Assembly: GCF_000149955.1 (NCBI RefSeq)
Contig: NW_017264851.1
Coordinates: 1 to 64,000, forward strand
DNA: 64,000 nucleotides
DNA from: Fusarium oxysporum f. sp. lycopersici 4287
Taxonomy: Eukaryota; Ascomycota; Sordariomycetes; Hypocreales; Nectriaceae
Direction: 5' to 3'
In this document: piece after piece, positions 1 to 12,091 of the stretch
Layout: the number at the start of each line of letters is the position of its first letter
Position numbering within the stretch: position 1 is the first letter of the stretch
Position numbers and translations under genes: made by a program
The notes under the pieces: model-generated
What the model saw: the letters and a program-made list of their open reading frames with translations, nothing else
Told to the model about the DNA's origin: nothing
The model's database searches: none

Positions 1-1060
1 AAGGGAATCCTAGTTAATACCCTTAGGATTTAGAGACTAAAGCTCTTTAAAAGCTTTATTTTTATAATAACTTAACTCTTTAGCTAGCTTATTCTCTCCT
101 TTAAGACCCTAAATATTATAATAAAATTTAGATATATAATGCTCTTTTACCTTATTTTTAGTCTTATAAATACGAAATAAATAACTAGCAGCCACGGCTA
201 TATATGCCTATAGTATAGCTAACTCCTTATAAAGTTTTAGAAGATCCTTACTGGCCTCCTTTTTATTCTTATTTAACTTCTTCTCTTAAGAAATTAGCTT
301 CTTAACTAGAACTATTAGTAACCTAATAAGTAGAAAGAAGAAAATAATATATAAGAAGATATAACCTAAGTATTATTATAAGACTGCCCCTAATAAATAT
401 ACTTATTATAACAGGAAGAATCTGCTATTATTAAGCACTCCTTCTAATACTTAAAATAATAAGAATATAGTATATTAGCAAGCTTATATAATAGCTTAAG
501 ACTCTTAGCTAAAAATTTACACTCTTTGGTTTTTTAGTTAATAGACTTAGAAATATAACTAGATATCTTATTAGTAATATATATTAATAGAAAAATATTT
601 AGGAATATAAGTTAGAACTAACCAGGGGAAAACAGACTAGGCCTACTTTAAGGTCTTAAGGATAAGACCTAACAAAGGGGAGAGATTATATTATAACCCT
701 AGCAGTTACATTATATATACCCTATAAAAACTTATGCAAGGCATCAGCCCCTTAACGGCTACAGACCAATCAGAGCTAGATTACCTCGCAGACAGGATTA
801 TAACGCTCTAGGAGCTACTATAATCCAGGATTACTATAATCTAACGGCCTTAGTGATCCCCCTAGATCACCTTTAGTATATAAACCACATTTATTAGCAC
901 TTTTATAGATTCTAGCTTACTAGCTATTAATAAAACTTCTTTATATTAATTAAGCCTAATATGCATTAAATCTACTATTAAGAGATGTAACACTTCGATA
1001 AGCTTAGCATTATGCCCTATATAATCTGCTAATAATAAACCTAGCACGGCTTAGTTTATC
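1..1060. repeat. AT-rich, RIP-like degenerate repeat
   Basis: This stretch is very rich in TA steps (tataata, ttaatta) and has no usable reading frame. Short less-mutated patches (about 740-860) interrupt it. The composition is what repeat-induced point mutation leaves behind in ascomycetes. I cannot name the element it came from. Confidence 0.7.
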
Positions 1061-2520
1061 TACAGTTGGAAACTAACCGTTACACCTAGTATAGACTAGT
1101 TTCCTTGTTTAAAACCATATTCATCATACTCATTAGCTACGTACCGTAATCGAGGGGATATTTAGGAGCTCGATAGGATGGGCAGACCATGTATCTAGAC
1201 CGGCGAGGAGCTTAACCTTCTCCTTAAGCGTAAGGCCTGTTAATATTTAATCTACGTTTAGAGGCGAAGACATGATGAGATTTAAAGGGGGGAGTCGGTG
1301 AGATGTAGTGGTCAAAGCCGTTGTGTTGACCAGAGAAATTTATGTTTTTACAAATAGTCTTTCTAAGTAAACAAGTCTTATATTCTTGAGGTGTTAGTTC
1401 CCTGCTAAGCGTTAAACATGCCAGTCTTTCCCCTGCAGAGGTTTAGATTTGACCGAGAGTAGGCTCTAGGGGGCCTAAGCGGGCCTTATCGACCCCCGCT
1501 AAGCTTGCTCAGCATGGACAACGGTAGTTTACCCGAGGGTTCAGGGGTCCCTTATTACGTCGGTCAAAATGAAAGGTAGAGAGCAAGGGTCAGCATCGTG
1601 GTTCGTTTAGAACCTTCCTCACCCCCAAGAAAACGAGATAAACGAGCAAAGTGCCCCACATTGCTCGTATCGACTAGCTTATGATCCACGCGAATCAAAG
1701 TGCGTATCCGTAGTCCAAGCCAGGACTTCGAGTTGGGTTATTCTGTCATGCCCAAAATTCTCCGTTTCGCCTTAAATTAAAACCCTGCGAATGGGACATT
1801 AACTCGTGACAGTTGAGGCCTCCTGACCGTTCCATTGTGTTGGTCAGAGTCGGCCTACATCGGAATCGTGACCCTTCTACGAGTCAAGTAAGTTGCATCG
1901 TATGCACTGTTAAGAGTCAAGAGCATCAGTCGCACTAATCTTAGTCGTCAAGATTTCCACTCACCCTCATATGGGCCGAAAGGAAATAGCGACCAGGGTA
2001 AATGCCACTACGCTCTTCGACCCAATACCATGTGAGTGCGCCACGAACCACAACAAATACCCTTATAGAGTGATGTACGCAAGATACGTCTTTGTCTTAT
2101 CATGAGAGAAGCGGAGAAGACGAAAAACTGGCTCGGCTCTTTTCGCAATATCTATCCCACACGGACTGAATGACGGCTGACAATGTTCAGATCAACTGAA
2201 TGAATGGAGCAACATCTACGTCAAATTCATTCATTTACAGACCTGGGCATCATTGAAAAGCCATAAGATAATCCACTTCGCCGATGGAAATGTTATACTT
2301 CCAACTCGTTTCCTTTTCATATAGCCATATGACTTAGGCCAAGTCCTTGATTTAATTTAATGCCTTATGTTTGTTTAATGTTTAAGTAATTCGAGGTAAC
2401 ATGGGGCAAAACGCTTCAGAGCAGCTTAGACTATCTACTAACCAGAACAATCCCTCATGCCGTTTTGGAAACACTATTCAGACTGTAATAGCTCTGAATG
2501 GGTTCAGAAATCTTTCTTAA
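1061..2520. other. Gene-free stretch of ordinary composition
   Basis: Base composition returns to normal but no frame stays open and I recognise no protein, tRNA or terminal repeat. It may be a less mutated part of the neighbouring repeat or downstream flank of the broken glycosidase. Confidence 0.4.
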
Positions 2521-2538
2521 TACCTACTTTAAAACTAA

Positions 2539-4227
2539 TTAAGCATCCTCTGTCAGGGTATACACTTCAACTTGTGCAATGCCGGTACGAGCCGGTATCG
2601 TAGTCGCAATAGGGAAATCACCATAGTCAGGCTCCTCATTTGGCATGACCACGGCCTCGCCCCCTCTTGTCTCATCACCGTTGAACGTGCGCAGGACATG
2701 GAGCTTTCCCTCCTGGTCACTTTCCATCTCCTTGACATTCTGGAGACCGGTGAAAGTAACCCCCTTTGCCAAACCCTTGAAGCGGGCCTGGAAGCCGTAT
2801 CCGACGACAATGAACTTACGATCAGCCAACCTGATAATGAGGCCTCCGGCGGGGCCTGGCTTGCCAAAGGTAAAAGCTCGCTCCACACTGACCTCAATGT
2901 CTCCGAATACCCTGACCCATGGCTTATCGACCCTAGCCGCTATTTCAACCTCGTCAAAGAAGAATCCAAACCGGTTAGCAGGTAAGGCACTCAAGATAAA
3001 GTCTTTAACCTTGGTTAGGACCTTGTACTCCCTACCAATGGCTTCAGCTCCGGTATCAATGCCGAATGGACTCACGCCGAGGGCGCCATATGTTCCGTAA
3101 GCTAGCCACATCCTGCGACCACCTTCCCCGTCCCGTCTCTGCTCAGGAATGAAGAGCGGATTGCCCTTAGCCGTGTAATCTCTACAGATCGTCTCGTAAT
3201 CCTGCATATAGAGATCCGGCGCGAGAAAATCCAACGAAGGTGCATTAAATTCCCAGATATCGGAAACATGGGCGCAAGGCCCACCAGAAGGGTAAACGCC
3301 CGGTCCGGAGCCGCCGGCTACGACGGCCGAAGTAATAAAGGAACGGGATATGGCAGAATCTAGATCTGCTGGTGAGTCGAGGTTGAGCCAGATATTAGCA
3401 TAGAATGGCAACGGGTAACTGGATTTGCCCGACGCAGCGACTATTTCAATATAGCGGGAAAAGTAAAATGCCATGAACATTTCGTCGGCAGACGGTCCGG
3501 CTCCAAATACTTGTTCCCACGAGTGCTGTCCGCTTTTGGGGATGTTATGAAATCGCTTCGCGAATTATGGGTGCGGGTTGTCGGCCAAATGACGGAGTAG
3601 CTCTTCCGGAACTGGTTCCTTAAAAGCTGCCTCAGCTATGGGAGATCTATCTCTGGAGTCTCCGAGCATCCCTGACTCGTTTTGAACTTGGACCATCAGT
3701 ACCGTGGAGTAGGCTTCATCAAGCTCCCTAATGTGGGACATTAGTGTGCCAAAAGCCTTTGCATCGGCCTCAGCACACTCAACAGATAAAGGCGTTATGA
3801 TATCGAGAATCTTTCGGTTGCCGCCTGCCTCGATGCTGCGTACTCGGGGGAAGCGTTTTGAGTCTGTTTTCACCCACGAAGGGACGTAGGTGCTGAGAGC
3901 GTTCTTGTACGTACCAAACCACAAGAGTATAAGGTGCATACCTTGCTCCCGGGCGTCGACAATGACCTTGTCTAGCTCTGCAAAATCAAATTCGCCCTCG
4001 ACTGGCTCAATCTGCTCCCAGGAAATAGCACCAAGCAATGTGTTGATAGCTTGTTCTTTCATGGCTGGCCATACCTCGGCCATGTAGCGGGCTGAACTGA
4101 GAGAAGAGTTGTGTAACTCGCCGGCGAGCATAAGGAAAGGCCTTCCATTAACGATTAGATGACTACCATTGTCATCGCGTCGGAGATGAGGATGCTGCAA
4201 AGACTGATCTTTGGCGCTGGTAGTCAT
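2539..4227 (-). pseudogene. GH42-type/DUF5597 beta-galactosidase-like protein, interrupted by one in-frame TAA
   Basis: Two reading frames (4227-3565 and 3480-2539) are in the same phase and are joined by 28 open codons after a single TAA at 3567-3565. Together they give one protein of about 562 residues, the usual size for fungal GH42-type catalytic domains followed by DUF5597. The N-terminal half has the (beta/alpha)8 pattern of the family, including the strand ending in WEQIEPVEGEFDF and a VQNESG motif with the likely acid/base glutamate. The sequence after the stop (SWEQVFGAGPSADEMFMA) continues the family pattern without a gap. No intron with consensus ends removes the stop. There is no signal peptide, so the ancestral enzyme was probably intracellular. 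One base change explains the break, so it is either a recent pseudogene, a polymorphism or a base-call error. Confidence 0.8.
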
Positions 4228-4689
4228 TGTTGCTGAGTAGTTGCGTACGGTAAAATGTTGGTAAGGCGTTCGTCGTTTAATGTGACTTGTCTTTGTTAAA
4301 TCGATACCGAATATAAGAAGACCCTTTTATTTATCGTGAGGTAACGATGATATTTGAATCCTCGTTCGGAGCTGCTGCTGTCAGCGCGACGAGTTCTATG
4401 AAGTCTTGTATATTTCATGTGAGAGATTTCTGTCATTCTCATCATGGATGTTAGCTGGCTCGAGAACCGTGAACCGTTCAACGGCTGACGTAATTCCCCG
4501 CATGGCCTGCTCACTTGATTGTTTGGCCGACGTTCAGATGGGGATCATAATAGCTCGGATAATTACTACGTGCAATCGGTGTTATTGCGGGGTTGCAGCA
4601 CATGCATGCCAGAGAGCTAACGTTGAAAGTTAAAAGTTCCTATCTAACCCCGGGGACGACCACATGGGAGGATTAGCAGAAGATACATA

Positions 4690-5035
4690 CTTTTCAAGAA
4701 ATATTTCTCAGCGTAATATATTAGGTATTAGTAATTATACTTATCTATAATATAAGAGGCAAGAGGCAAAGAGATTATATAACTAATGTATAAACTATAA
4801 AACTAAGTAGGGCACTATAAGCGTAATTAAAATTTATAATATAATTATAATTAGCCCTTATTAAGCTATAGAAAAGAAAAGAAAAACTATTATAACTTAT
4901 AGGTTTATTAATACTTAATTATCTATATGCTATTAAGGATACTTCTATTAAATCTGCTAATATAGCTAGTAAGGAAAGAGATAAAGAGGAGTATATTTAA
5001 TTTAATGCAGTAAGGCATATTCTACTATCTCTCTT
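4690..5035. repeat. AT-rich RIP-like island
   Basis: A short block of TA-rich sequence with no reading frame sits between the broken glycosidase and the next decayed gene. It has the same composition as the islands at 1-1060 and 6760-8880. Confidence 0.6.
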
Positions 5036-5955
5036 TTGAGCAGAGTTAGAAGAGTTGCAACTTGCTATTTTCAGCAGGTGCGGTTATTCCGGTCATTATT
5101 AAACAACGTTGATAGATTGGTGAGGCAATGCAGTAGCGAGTAAAGATGGTTGTGGCGAGTGGTGAAGTGGTTTGGAAGTGGGAGCAGTGGTGTTGTATAT
5201 ATTCGGTCGAGTCTTTATCGTCATGCCTTTAACTTGTGAAGTTTGTGAGACATTCGGTCGGTACCGTTAGGGACTCATGGAGAGAGGGTGGACAGGGACA
5301 TTACCCCACAAACCTTGTGATCAGCAAAACCGTACAACGTTCGACTTCTGTACCCCAGACTTTTCCGCGCATGCCCAAAGCGTAAGAAAATGGTAAATCC
5401 AAGCTTAGCCCGTCCTAACCCTTGAATGGGCTAATTAAGGATTGGGCTTGTAAATATTGGTACTAGAAAGTGGCAGATCGGCTAAATGCTCCACGTGAGT
5501 ATCGCCGAAGCATTTGGCCGACGCTTATTATGGAAACAAACAAAGGTGCCGTCGACACTTGGTATTCTACCGAAATTGTCCGACTTTGATCTCGATCTCG
5601 GGAGGCTTTTCGTTCAAGTCAAGTCAAACCTTGATGCGCAGAAGCAAGACCAACACAACAACCAATACCATAAAAGATTTCCAGATAAAGAGGACTTCTT
5701 TCATTGAGAGTGCCTTTGAAGTGTGATGGATGATATGATGATTTGGAACTTCACACTGAGTACGTACATTGGCCTGCATTCGACTGTTCAGCTATGGTTC
5801 TTGTTCTGGAGGGAGAGGAGAATAGTGCCTTACTGTCATACTCTGGGATTGTTTGGGGTCATTTCGCGTCCTTGTCACATATTTGCTGTACATGGACTGC
5901 CGTACAAAATGGCCCTGTTCCATCGCCTGTCACCCTACACAATCAATGCATTGGA
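5036..5955. other. No convincing gene
   Basis: Several overlapping open frames of 60-115 codons occur on the plus strand, but none shows a family pattern until the aldo-keto reductase remnant begins near 5960. The part next to it may be an even more worn 5' portion of that gene. Confidence 0.35.
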
Positions 5956-5959
5956 CTTT

Positions 5960-6530
5960 CTTCAGTCCGCACTAGCACAATCTCCAAGCTAACTGACTTG
6001 GGCGCACCGCCATCCTTGACGCTGGGGCACAAACGTGTGACTGCTAGCATCGATTCGAAGCTCAATAGTGTTGGGCTTAAGTAAATGGGCCTCTACCTCA
6101 TGCATTGGCCCATTCGCATGCGACCGGGTGATACCAGTGAACACCACCGCAATTGGAGAGAGATGCAGAAGCTTGTAGAACCAGACAGAGTCAAGAATGT
6201 GGGAGTCTCAAAGTCTAGAACTTCCCATCTTCAGGGATTTTAAATGACTCAGCATGGAAGGTCATTCAGTGCCTGCCGCCTCTTCTTCCCCCGCCACACC
6301 ACAACAACTTTAGCCTGACGAGCGCGTATCCCCGGTGAAACAAAAACAATCGTTGATCCCATTCGGATCATCCCAGCTGTCAACTAGGTTAGATTCCAAC
6401 CATGCAATCCCTTCGGATAACACGGCCAAAGCTATTCACACTACTGCCTGCTTCCATTTGGGCAACATTAACCCCTCCCGTCATAGCATTAAGATCAGAG
6501 AAATAAGGAGAACCAGGAGTAAGCGAGGCT
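5960..6530 (+). pseudogene. Aldo-keto reductase remnant
   Basis: Translated pieces in more than one frame match the order of aldo-keto reductase landmarks. First comes a segment like the family's 'SL..LGL' helix, then, after a stop codon, MGLYLMHWPIR, which matches the (D)LYLMHWP strand. A tryptophan and M-x-KLVE segment follows, then VKNVGVSKS, which matches the VKxIGVSNF motif. Near 6470 a segment resembles the 'PKSxNPSRI' cofactor loop. Stops and frame changes separate these pieces, so the gene is dead. Fungal reductases of this class reduce sugars, uronic acids or glyceraldehyde, but the substrate cannot be told from the relic. Boundaries are approximate. Confidence 0.55.
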
Positions 6531-6759
6531 AAATGATCCATCCAAATCTAAACGTGAAATCAAGTAGGTTCTTTTGCTTAATTAATTAACTCGGCACAAT
6601 TATTTTGCCCAAGATATTCAACCGTCAAGTCGTTCTTTATCTGACAATAGGGTCATCAAGCCTGGGAAATACTTAAAGAATACAACCGAAGCATATTTCT
6701 ACCAGTCGACTATAATACCACTTATACAGCTTCCCCAGAAGCTGTTAGAGAGTTCGAGA

Positions 6760-8880
6760 ATCCACTTACCTTTAGGATTCAAACTAACAGTTATAAAGTC
6801 ATCTAGTTAGGATTTAAAATCATAGATAAAACTATCTAAAGAATATAAACTTAAGATAAAGTCTTATCCTAATACTTACTAATAAGTTTAATAAGTATAT
6901 ATTCTAATTAGTAGTTACATATAATATAAATAAATATAATTTCTCTGTAGTATGCAGTATATTTCTTGGCAATAAACCTGTTGACTAGGACTTAGGGCTA
7001 TAATATTTAAAACAGAGAAGCGGCCTGGTTCTTGCTCTGTAAGTCAGTGGTTATATATAATATAATCAGAGCGGCATAAATTCCTCTCCACCAACTAAAG
7101 CATATGCAAAAGGGCTGTAATTTTATATATCTCGCTTTTTCTAGTTATATATATAACTTGGTGCAACTAGGAAATATATATTATTTTATATAAAAGGGAT
7201 ATATATACTCTCCGCTCCTTAAGAGCTGCCTTTATAGAGATTTTATATATAACTAACCTAGAGGAGCTATTTAACTATAGTAAAGAAAAAAAGAATTTCT
7301 TATATAATATATTAATATTATATACTAGTTCTAGTATAATAATAAAAAGATTATACTTTCTTAACTTAATTATATTTTATATTATAATAAAGTATTAATA
7401 AAGTTAATAAGTATATTAGCTAAATAAGTATATTAGCCAAAAATCCCTTATCTTATATCTAAACTATCTAATTAATTAATTCCTAACTACCTAATATATT
7501 ATAACCTTTAAATAAAGTTAGAATTATTCTTATACTTTAAGCCCTTTAAAATAACCTAGAATTAAGTATTTAATATATTATAATAATATATTAAGTTAAT
7601 TATAATACTTTTAATAACTATTCTAATAGTATTTAATTATAAAGTAATTAGGTCTTAAAGTTAAAAAAAAATAATTAACCTAGAAGAAGAAATAATAACT
7701 AAGTTTATTTTTAATTTAAATTTATAAGGATTTTCTTTATAATTATATTTTATAAAAGAAATAGTTAATTCTCTTTTAGCTAATTATAATATATTACCTA
7801 TTAATAAGTACTAGGCTTATAACCTTATTAAATAATAACTAAAGCTAAAGATATATTTATTTTAAAAATATAATTACTAAAAAGCTAGATATAAAGATTT
7901 AATTATTATTTATAGCTAGTTTAAGCTTATTTAAAATATAATTATAAAGTATAATATTTAATTAAATAATATTTAAAAGTTTAATAAAACTGGCTTTATA
8001 ATAGACCTTATAATAGCTAAAATAATAGTAATAGGCTTAAAAAGGTAAAAAAGACTAAAATTAATATACCTTAGAAATTAAAAATAAATTATTATAATCC
8101 TAGTAATTAATACTAAAGGTTAATTAATCCTATTATTTATTATTAGTTTAGGCTAATATTATCTTATAAATTAATATTAAGAAAANNNNNNNNNNNNNNN
8201 NNNNNNNNNNNNNNNNNNNNNNNNNNNNNNNNNNNNNNNNNNNNNNNNNNNNNNNNNNNNNNNNNNNNNNNNNNNNNNNNNNNNNNNNNNNNNNNNNNNN
8301 NNNNNNNNNNNNNNNNNNNNNNNNNNNNNNNNNNNNNNNNNNNNNNNNNNNNNNNNNNNNNNNNNNNNNNNNNNNNNNNNNNNNNNNNNNNNNNNNNNNN
8401 NNNNNNNNNNNNNNNNNNNNNNNNNNNNNNNNNNNNNNNNNNNNNNNNNNNNNNNNNNNNNNNNNNNNNNNNNNNNNNNNNNNNNNNNNNNNNNNNNNNN
8501 NNNNNNNNNNNNNNNNNNNNNNNNNNNNNNNNNNNNNNNNNNNNNNNNNNNNNNNNAAGTAGTAGTTAAGGAAGATTAGTTAAACTAGGTATTTAATACT
8601 ATAGTATATAAAAGATATATTAGGTAGTAATTAACACCTCTGGGAAAGAGCATAATAAGTAGAATTAATTACTTAGATAGTTTATAGTACTTCTAACAAC
8701 TCTAAAATCTAAGGTTAGGATTATAGCTAAAGTACTTATCTAGTTAATATCTTATTAATTATATTATATAAGATTTATATTTATAAATTATATAAGATGT
8801 AATACTATGTATTATTAATATATTATATCTTTTAGTAATAAATATAAAATAACCTTATAATAGCCTTAGTAACTTCCTAC
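6760..8880. repeat. Large AT-rich RIP-like island containing an assembly gap
   Basis: About 2 kb of almost pure A/T with dense TA steps and no reading frame, interrupted by unknown bases. It adjoins the 5' end of the decayed gene that follows, whose N-terminal part it appears to have replaced or erased. Confidence 0.75.
8186..8556. other. Assembly gap (371 N)
   Basis: A run of 371 unknown bases lies inside the AT-rich island, consistent with a collapsed or unassembled repeat. Confidence 0.99.
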
Positions 8881-8883
8881 TAA

Positions 8884-11723
8884 GCCCGAGGTAAACCTAA
8901 AAGACTTTTCCATCTTTGCCCTCGACAAGCAGGTCACTCTTGCTTGGGCTGGTAGCCCGGACTCTGATCCTGGGACAAAACGAATGCAGAAGCGAGATAA
9001 TGCAATCTTTACTCAGGCCAACTTTACATTTCGATACCCTGTCGTCTCTCTCGATCATTCAGCCTTCGTCTCAACCGTCTCATGCACTAAGGGTGCATTA
9101 AGTGGTATTATATCGCATACGGCTGCCTAAAACTACGCCAAAACACAATGGAAGGTGGCGGGCAAGATTATCTTCATCACTTCAGCGGATGGCTGCGGAG
9201 AAGATCATGCCAATGACTTGTTCCTCGCTCAGTCCGTCAATTTCAACGGCGGCACCAAGACGTTCACTGCCAAGGGCTCTACTACCGAGTATGCTGACGT
9301 GTATAAGCGTTCAAGCTTGACTTTGGTGATATTGGAACGTTGAATGTTAGGCGTGCAATCGATAAGAGAGCTGTAAGTCATGAAGGATTCCGACTATCTT
9401 TTCGCTCGGAGCTGACATGCGACATAGATGTTCGAGCCTCTAAGTTCTAAGTTCTCTATGCTGATATAAGCTCTCAGCCACAAGTCTCAACAGCAAATAA
9501 CACATCTTATTTATAACTCAGATATTATATTATAATACCTAACTAATTATTATAGTATAATACTAATATTATAAAAACCTAAAAGATAACTTAACTGCCT
9601 GCTATCACAGGATATAGGAAGCTTTAATATATCCCCTAAAATAATCTAACTTAGCATTAGGAAAATCAAGGACCTTATGAGATAGTAATAGAGCAAGATA
9701 AGGTTATATATACCTAAACGAAAGCTTATTTATATGGAATTTCCTAACTAATTCTAATAGTAGTATATTAATAGACTTCCCCTTAACCGAAGGTTACGTG
9801 AACAAGGCGTATTTAACTTCCAGGTAAGGCGCACAGCTTTCAGATTTATTGATAAATACTAATACATGAGAAAAGGTTAACTGAAGGTTTTGTGATAATA
9901 TATATATCGGTGCTATTAAGGAAGAAGGTTAGAAAGAAGGTTTGGAGTAATCAAAAGGTCGTGGCGGTATTGGGTTTATGAGTTAATACTAAGGTTAGAA
10001 AATACACTTCTGATTTAATACAATGGATGTTCGAGCCTCACCGTCTCGATAAGCGAGCAAGCAAGACATGGACCTACGAATGGGATCAGTATCTCGACAA
10101 GTATTTCGGCACAGACGAAGATGCCCCGTGGCCGAATGCTGCAAAGCTCATTGAATGGGCTTCGGAAGGTGGCGAAGAGAATGATTCCTATGCGAAGGGC
10201 GAAGTCTCTGACCCGAACGGTCACCACAAACGCTGGGTAACTCCTCTCTGGCAGAACGTGATTTGTCCTACGGCTTGACCCTTGGCTGTGTCGAGTGTGG
10301 CTTCGGGGGTAAAGCTGCACTTACTGGCACCGTTGAAGTGAGCTTGTTCGGCGGCATAGAAGTAGCTCAGATCCTGTTCAACGCCCAGTTCAAAGCTGGG
10401 CTCAATTTCGGCCTGAAAGCCTTCGTCAAATATGAGAAGGAATGGACTATCCAGTTGGCAAGATCAGTCCTTGGAGCTTTGGTATACCGCTACTATGTAC
10501 TGTTGGGCCTTACATTGGTCTGGACGTCAAGGCCAGAATGACGATCGAGGCAACTGGAACGCTGCTCATCGGAGCTTCGGTTGAGTGGGAGAATATCGGC
10601 ATCTTGATCGATCTTGTCGACTCTGGAAACAATCACACCAATGGTCTCACTTCAGTCTTCAAGCACACCACTGAAGCCACAGGCGAGCTCAAGATGGAGG
10701 CATCTCTTGGCCTGCCTGCTAGTGTTGGGGTCGAACTCAAGCTCTTGTCCGGGTTATGGAAGGCCAAGGGAGGAGTTGTTGACACGTCGTCAGTTGTTCT
10801 TGAGGGTAGCTTCAAGATGAGTGCGACAGTTACTGACGACGGTGAGATCCTGGCCGATGTTGATGGTGATTGCCACGGAATTGCTTGGAACATTCATTTC
10901 GAGAACTCCTTCGATGCGTTTCTCACCATTGGTAAGAGTACAACGACGATCCCTTTGATAGATGCTCTCAAGAGTGATCCTATTGCTCAAGGTTGCATTG
11001 GCTACGTCAATGATGGAACTGGCGATGATGGGTCTAATGATGAGGGAGGTATGTCTGGAACCGGAATGGACTGCGGTGGTAGTGGTCTATTCGCTGATTG
11101 TGTTGGGTCACAACCGGCGCCTGTCTTTGACCCAACATCCAAGAAGAAGACTGGCAAGAAGCCTGACACCAAGTCCACTAAACAGAAGGGCACCGCTCAG
11201 AGCAAGTCCAGCAGCAGTGGGTAAGAAGGCTACCTCGAACAAGAAGTTCAAGACATCAACTGCCAGCAAGAAACCTACCAATACAAACACTAAGAAGCCG
11301 ACCAAGACCTCGAGTGCTATAACAACCACTACCAAGAACACCAAAGCTACCCAGGCTGCGAACAAGAAAGCCAGTCCTGCCAAAGCATCCACAACGTCCA
11401 AGAAGGCTGCTGCAGCATGCACCCCCTCAGCTATCCCCAACACCAAAACCCCTCCACGTTCAGCTTGCAAGAGGAATGTGGCAAAGGCTCGTGTCCCCTC
11501 CAAGTCTATTATTGGTACAGCTTCTTCTGTGAAGAGCGTGAGCACTTGCGCCGAGACCTGCTTGAAGAGTAAGCAGTGTATGAGCTTTGGATATGGTGAG
11601 GATAAGACGTGCCAACTATATGAGAAGAACCTCAAGAGTCTTGGTGTCACATCTGGGAGGGGGAAGCAGGCCTCGTTGTTTTATGACAGGAAGTGCTATG
11701 CGTATAGCGAATGTTCCAAGTAG
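8884..11723 (+). pseudogene. Broken gene for a large secreted-type protein with lysine-rich tail and PAN-like domain
   Basis: The coding traces run in order on one strand. Section 8884-9372 has a TAA at about 9129-9131 inside an otherwise open frame. A normal intron (GTAAGT to TAG, about 9373-9427) follows, and the next exon begins with MFEP. That exon is split by the insertion at 9441-10025 and resumes at 10027. Two further frame changes near 10236 and 10450 each look like one missing G in a G run. The frame then runs to 11220, a Ser/Lys/Thr-rich segment follows, and the end (11520-11723) has a PAN/apple-like cysteine pattern (CAETCLKSKQC...CQLYEKNLKSLGV). The change at 11221 can be read as one extra G or as a 46-nt GTAAGA...CAG intron. 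The N-terminal half resembles fungal DUF7029/DUF7223-type proteins, but I am not sure of that assignment. The true 5' end is lost in the AT-rich island. Confidence 0.7.
9441..10025. mobile_element. 585-bp insertion with 14-bp direct repeats
   Basis: The 14-mer GATGTTCGAGCCTC occurs at 9427-9440, right at the 3' splice site of the broken gene, and again at 10026-10039, where the same exon continues. Removing 9441-10025 plus one copy restores a continuous exon. The insert has a TA-rich middle and less mutated ends, and repeated GAAGGTT words in its right half. I see no terminal inverted repeats and no coding capacity. A 14-bp duplication suits a short retroelement (SINE or truncated LINE) better than a mimp-like MITE, which duplicates TA. 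The class is inferred from duplication length only. Confidence 0.65.
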
Positions 11724-12091
11724 CATGGTAGATCTTGAGGATGCGCTGATGGGAACAGGCAGCAATCCTCAATTTGCATAATTTCTTTTGTCATTCAATA
11801 CGATGCGTCACACTACGTATACATGTTCTCATATCTTATCATCATGGGTCTTTCTGCTGTGCGAGTATATACTGTGATGTATTGTCATCCGAGTCCACCA
11901 AGGTGTTTAACTATGTACGATGAAGGATGTGCTGGATCCCTCGGTAGGACTGGACCATTTGTATATAATAATACTTCCACCAGGTTGCAATGTACAAGGA
12001 ATGTAAGATCTCCGTCCCCACGTCTCAAGTCCGAACCTCAAAGATAGTCAAATCATTGACGGCCTCCAAAGTTCGCGAACACTCAACTTAT

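Noticed and set aside
3565..3567. Programmed stop-codon readthrough in the broken glycosidase
   Set aside because: The codon is TAA followed by TTC, unlike the leaky TGA-CTA context known in fungi, so a plain nonsense change is simpler.
11108..11650. 180-codon minus-strand hydrophobic open frame
   Set aside because: It is the antisense image of a Lys/Thr/Ala repeat-like tail; the valine and leucine richness is an artefact of that composition.
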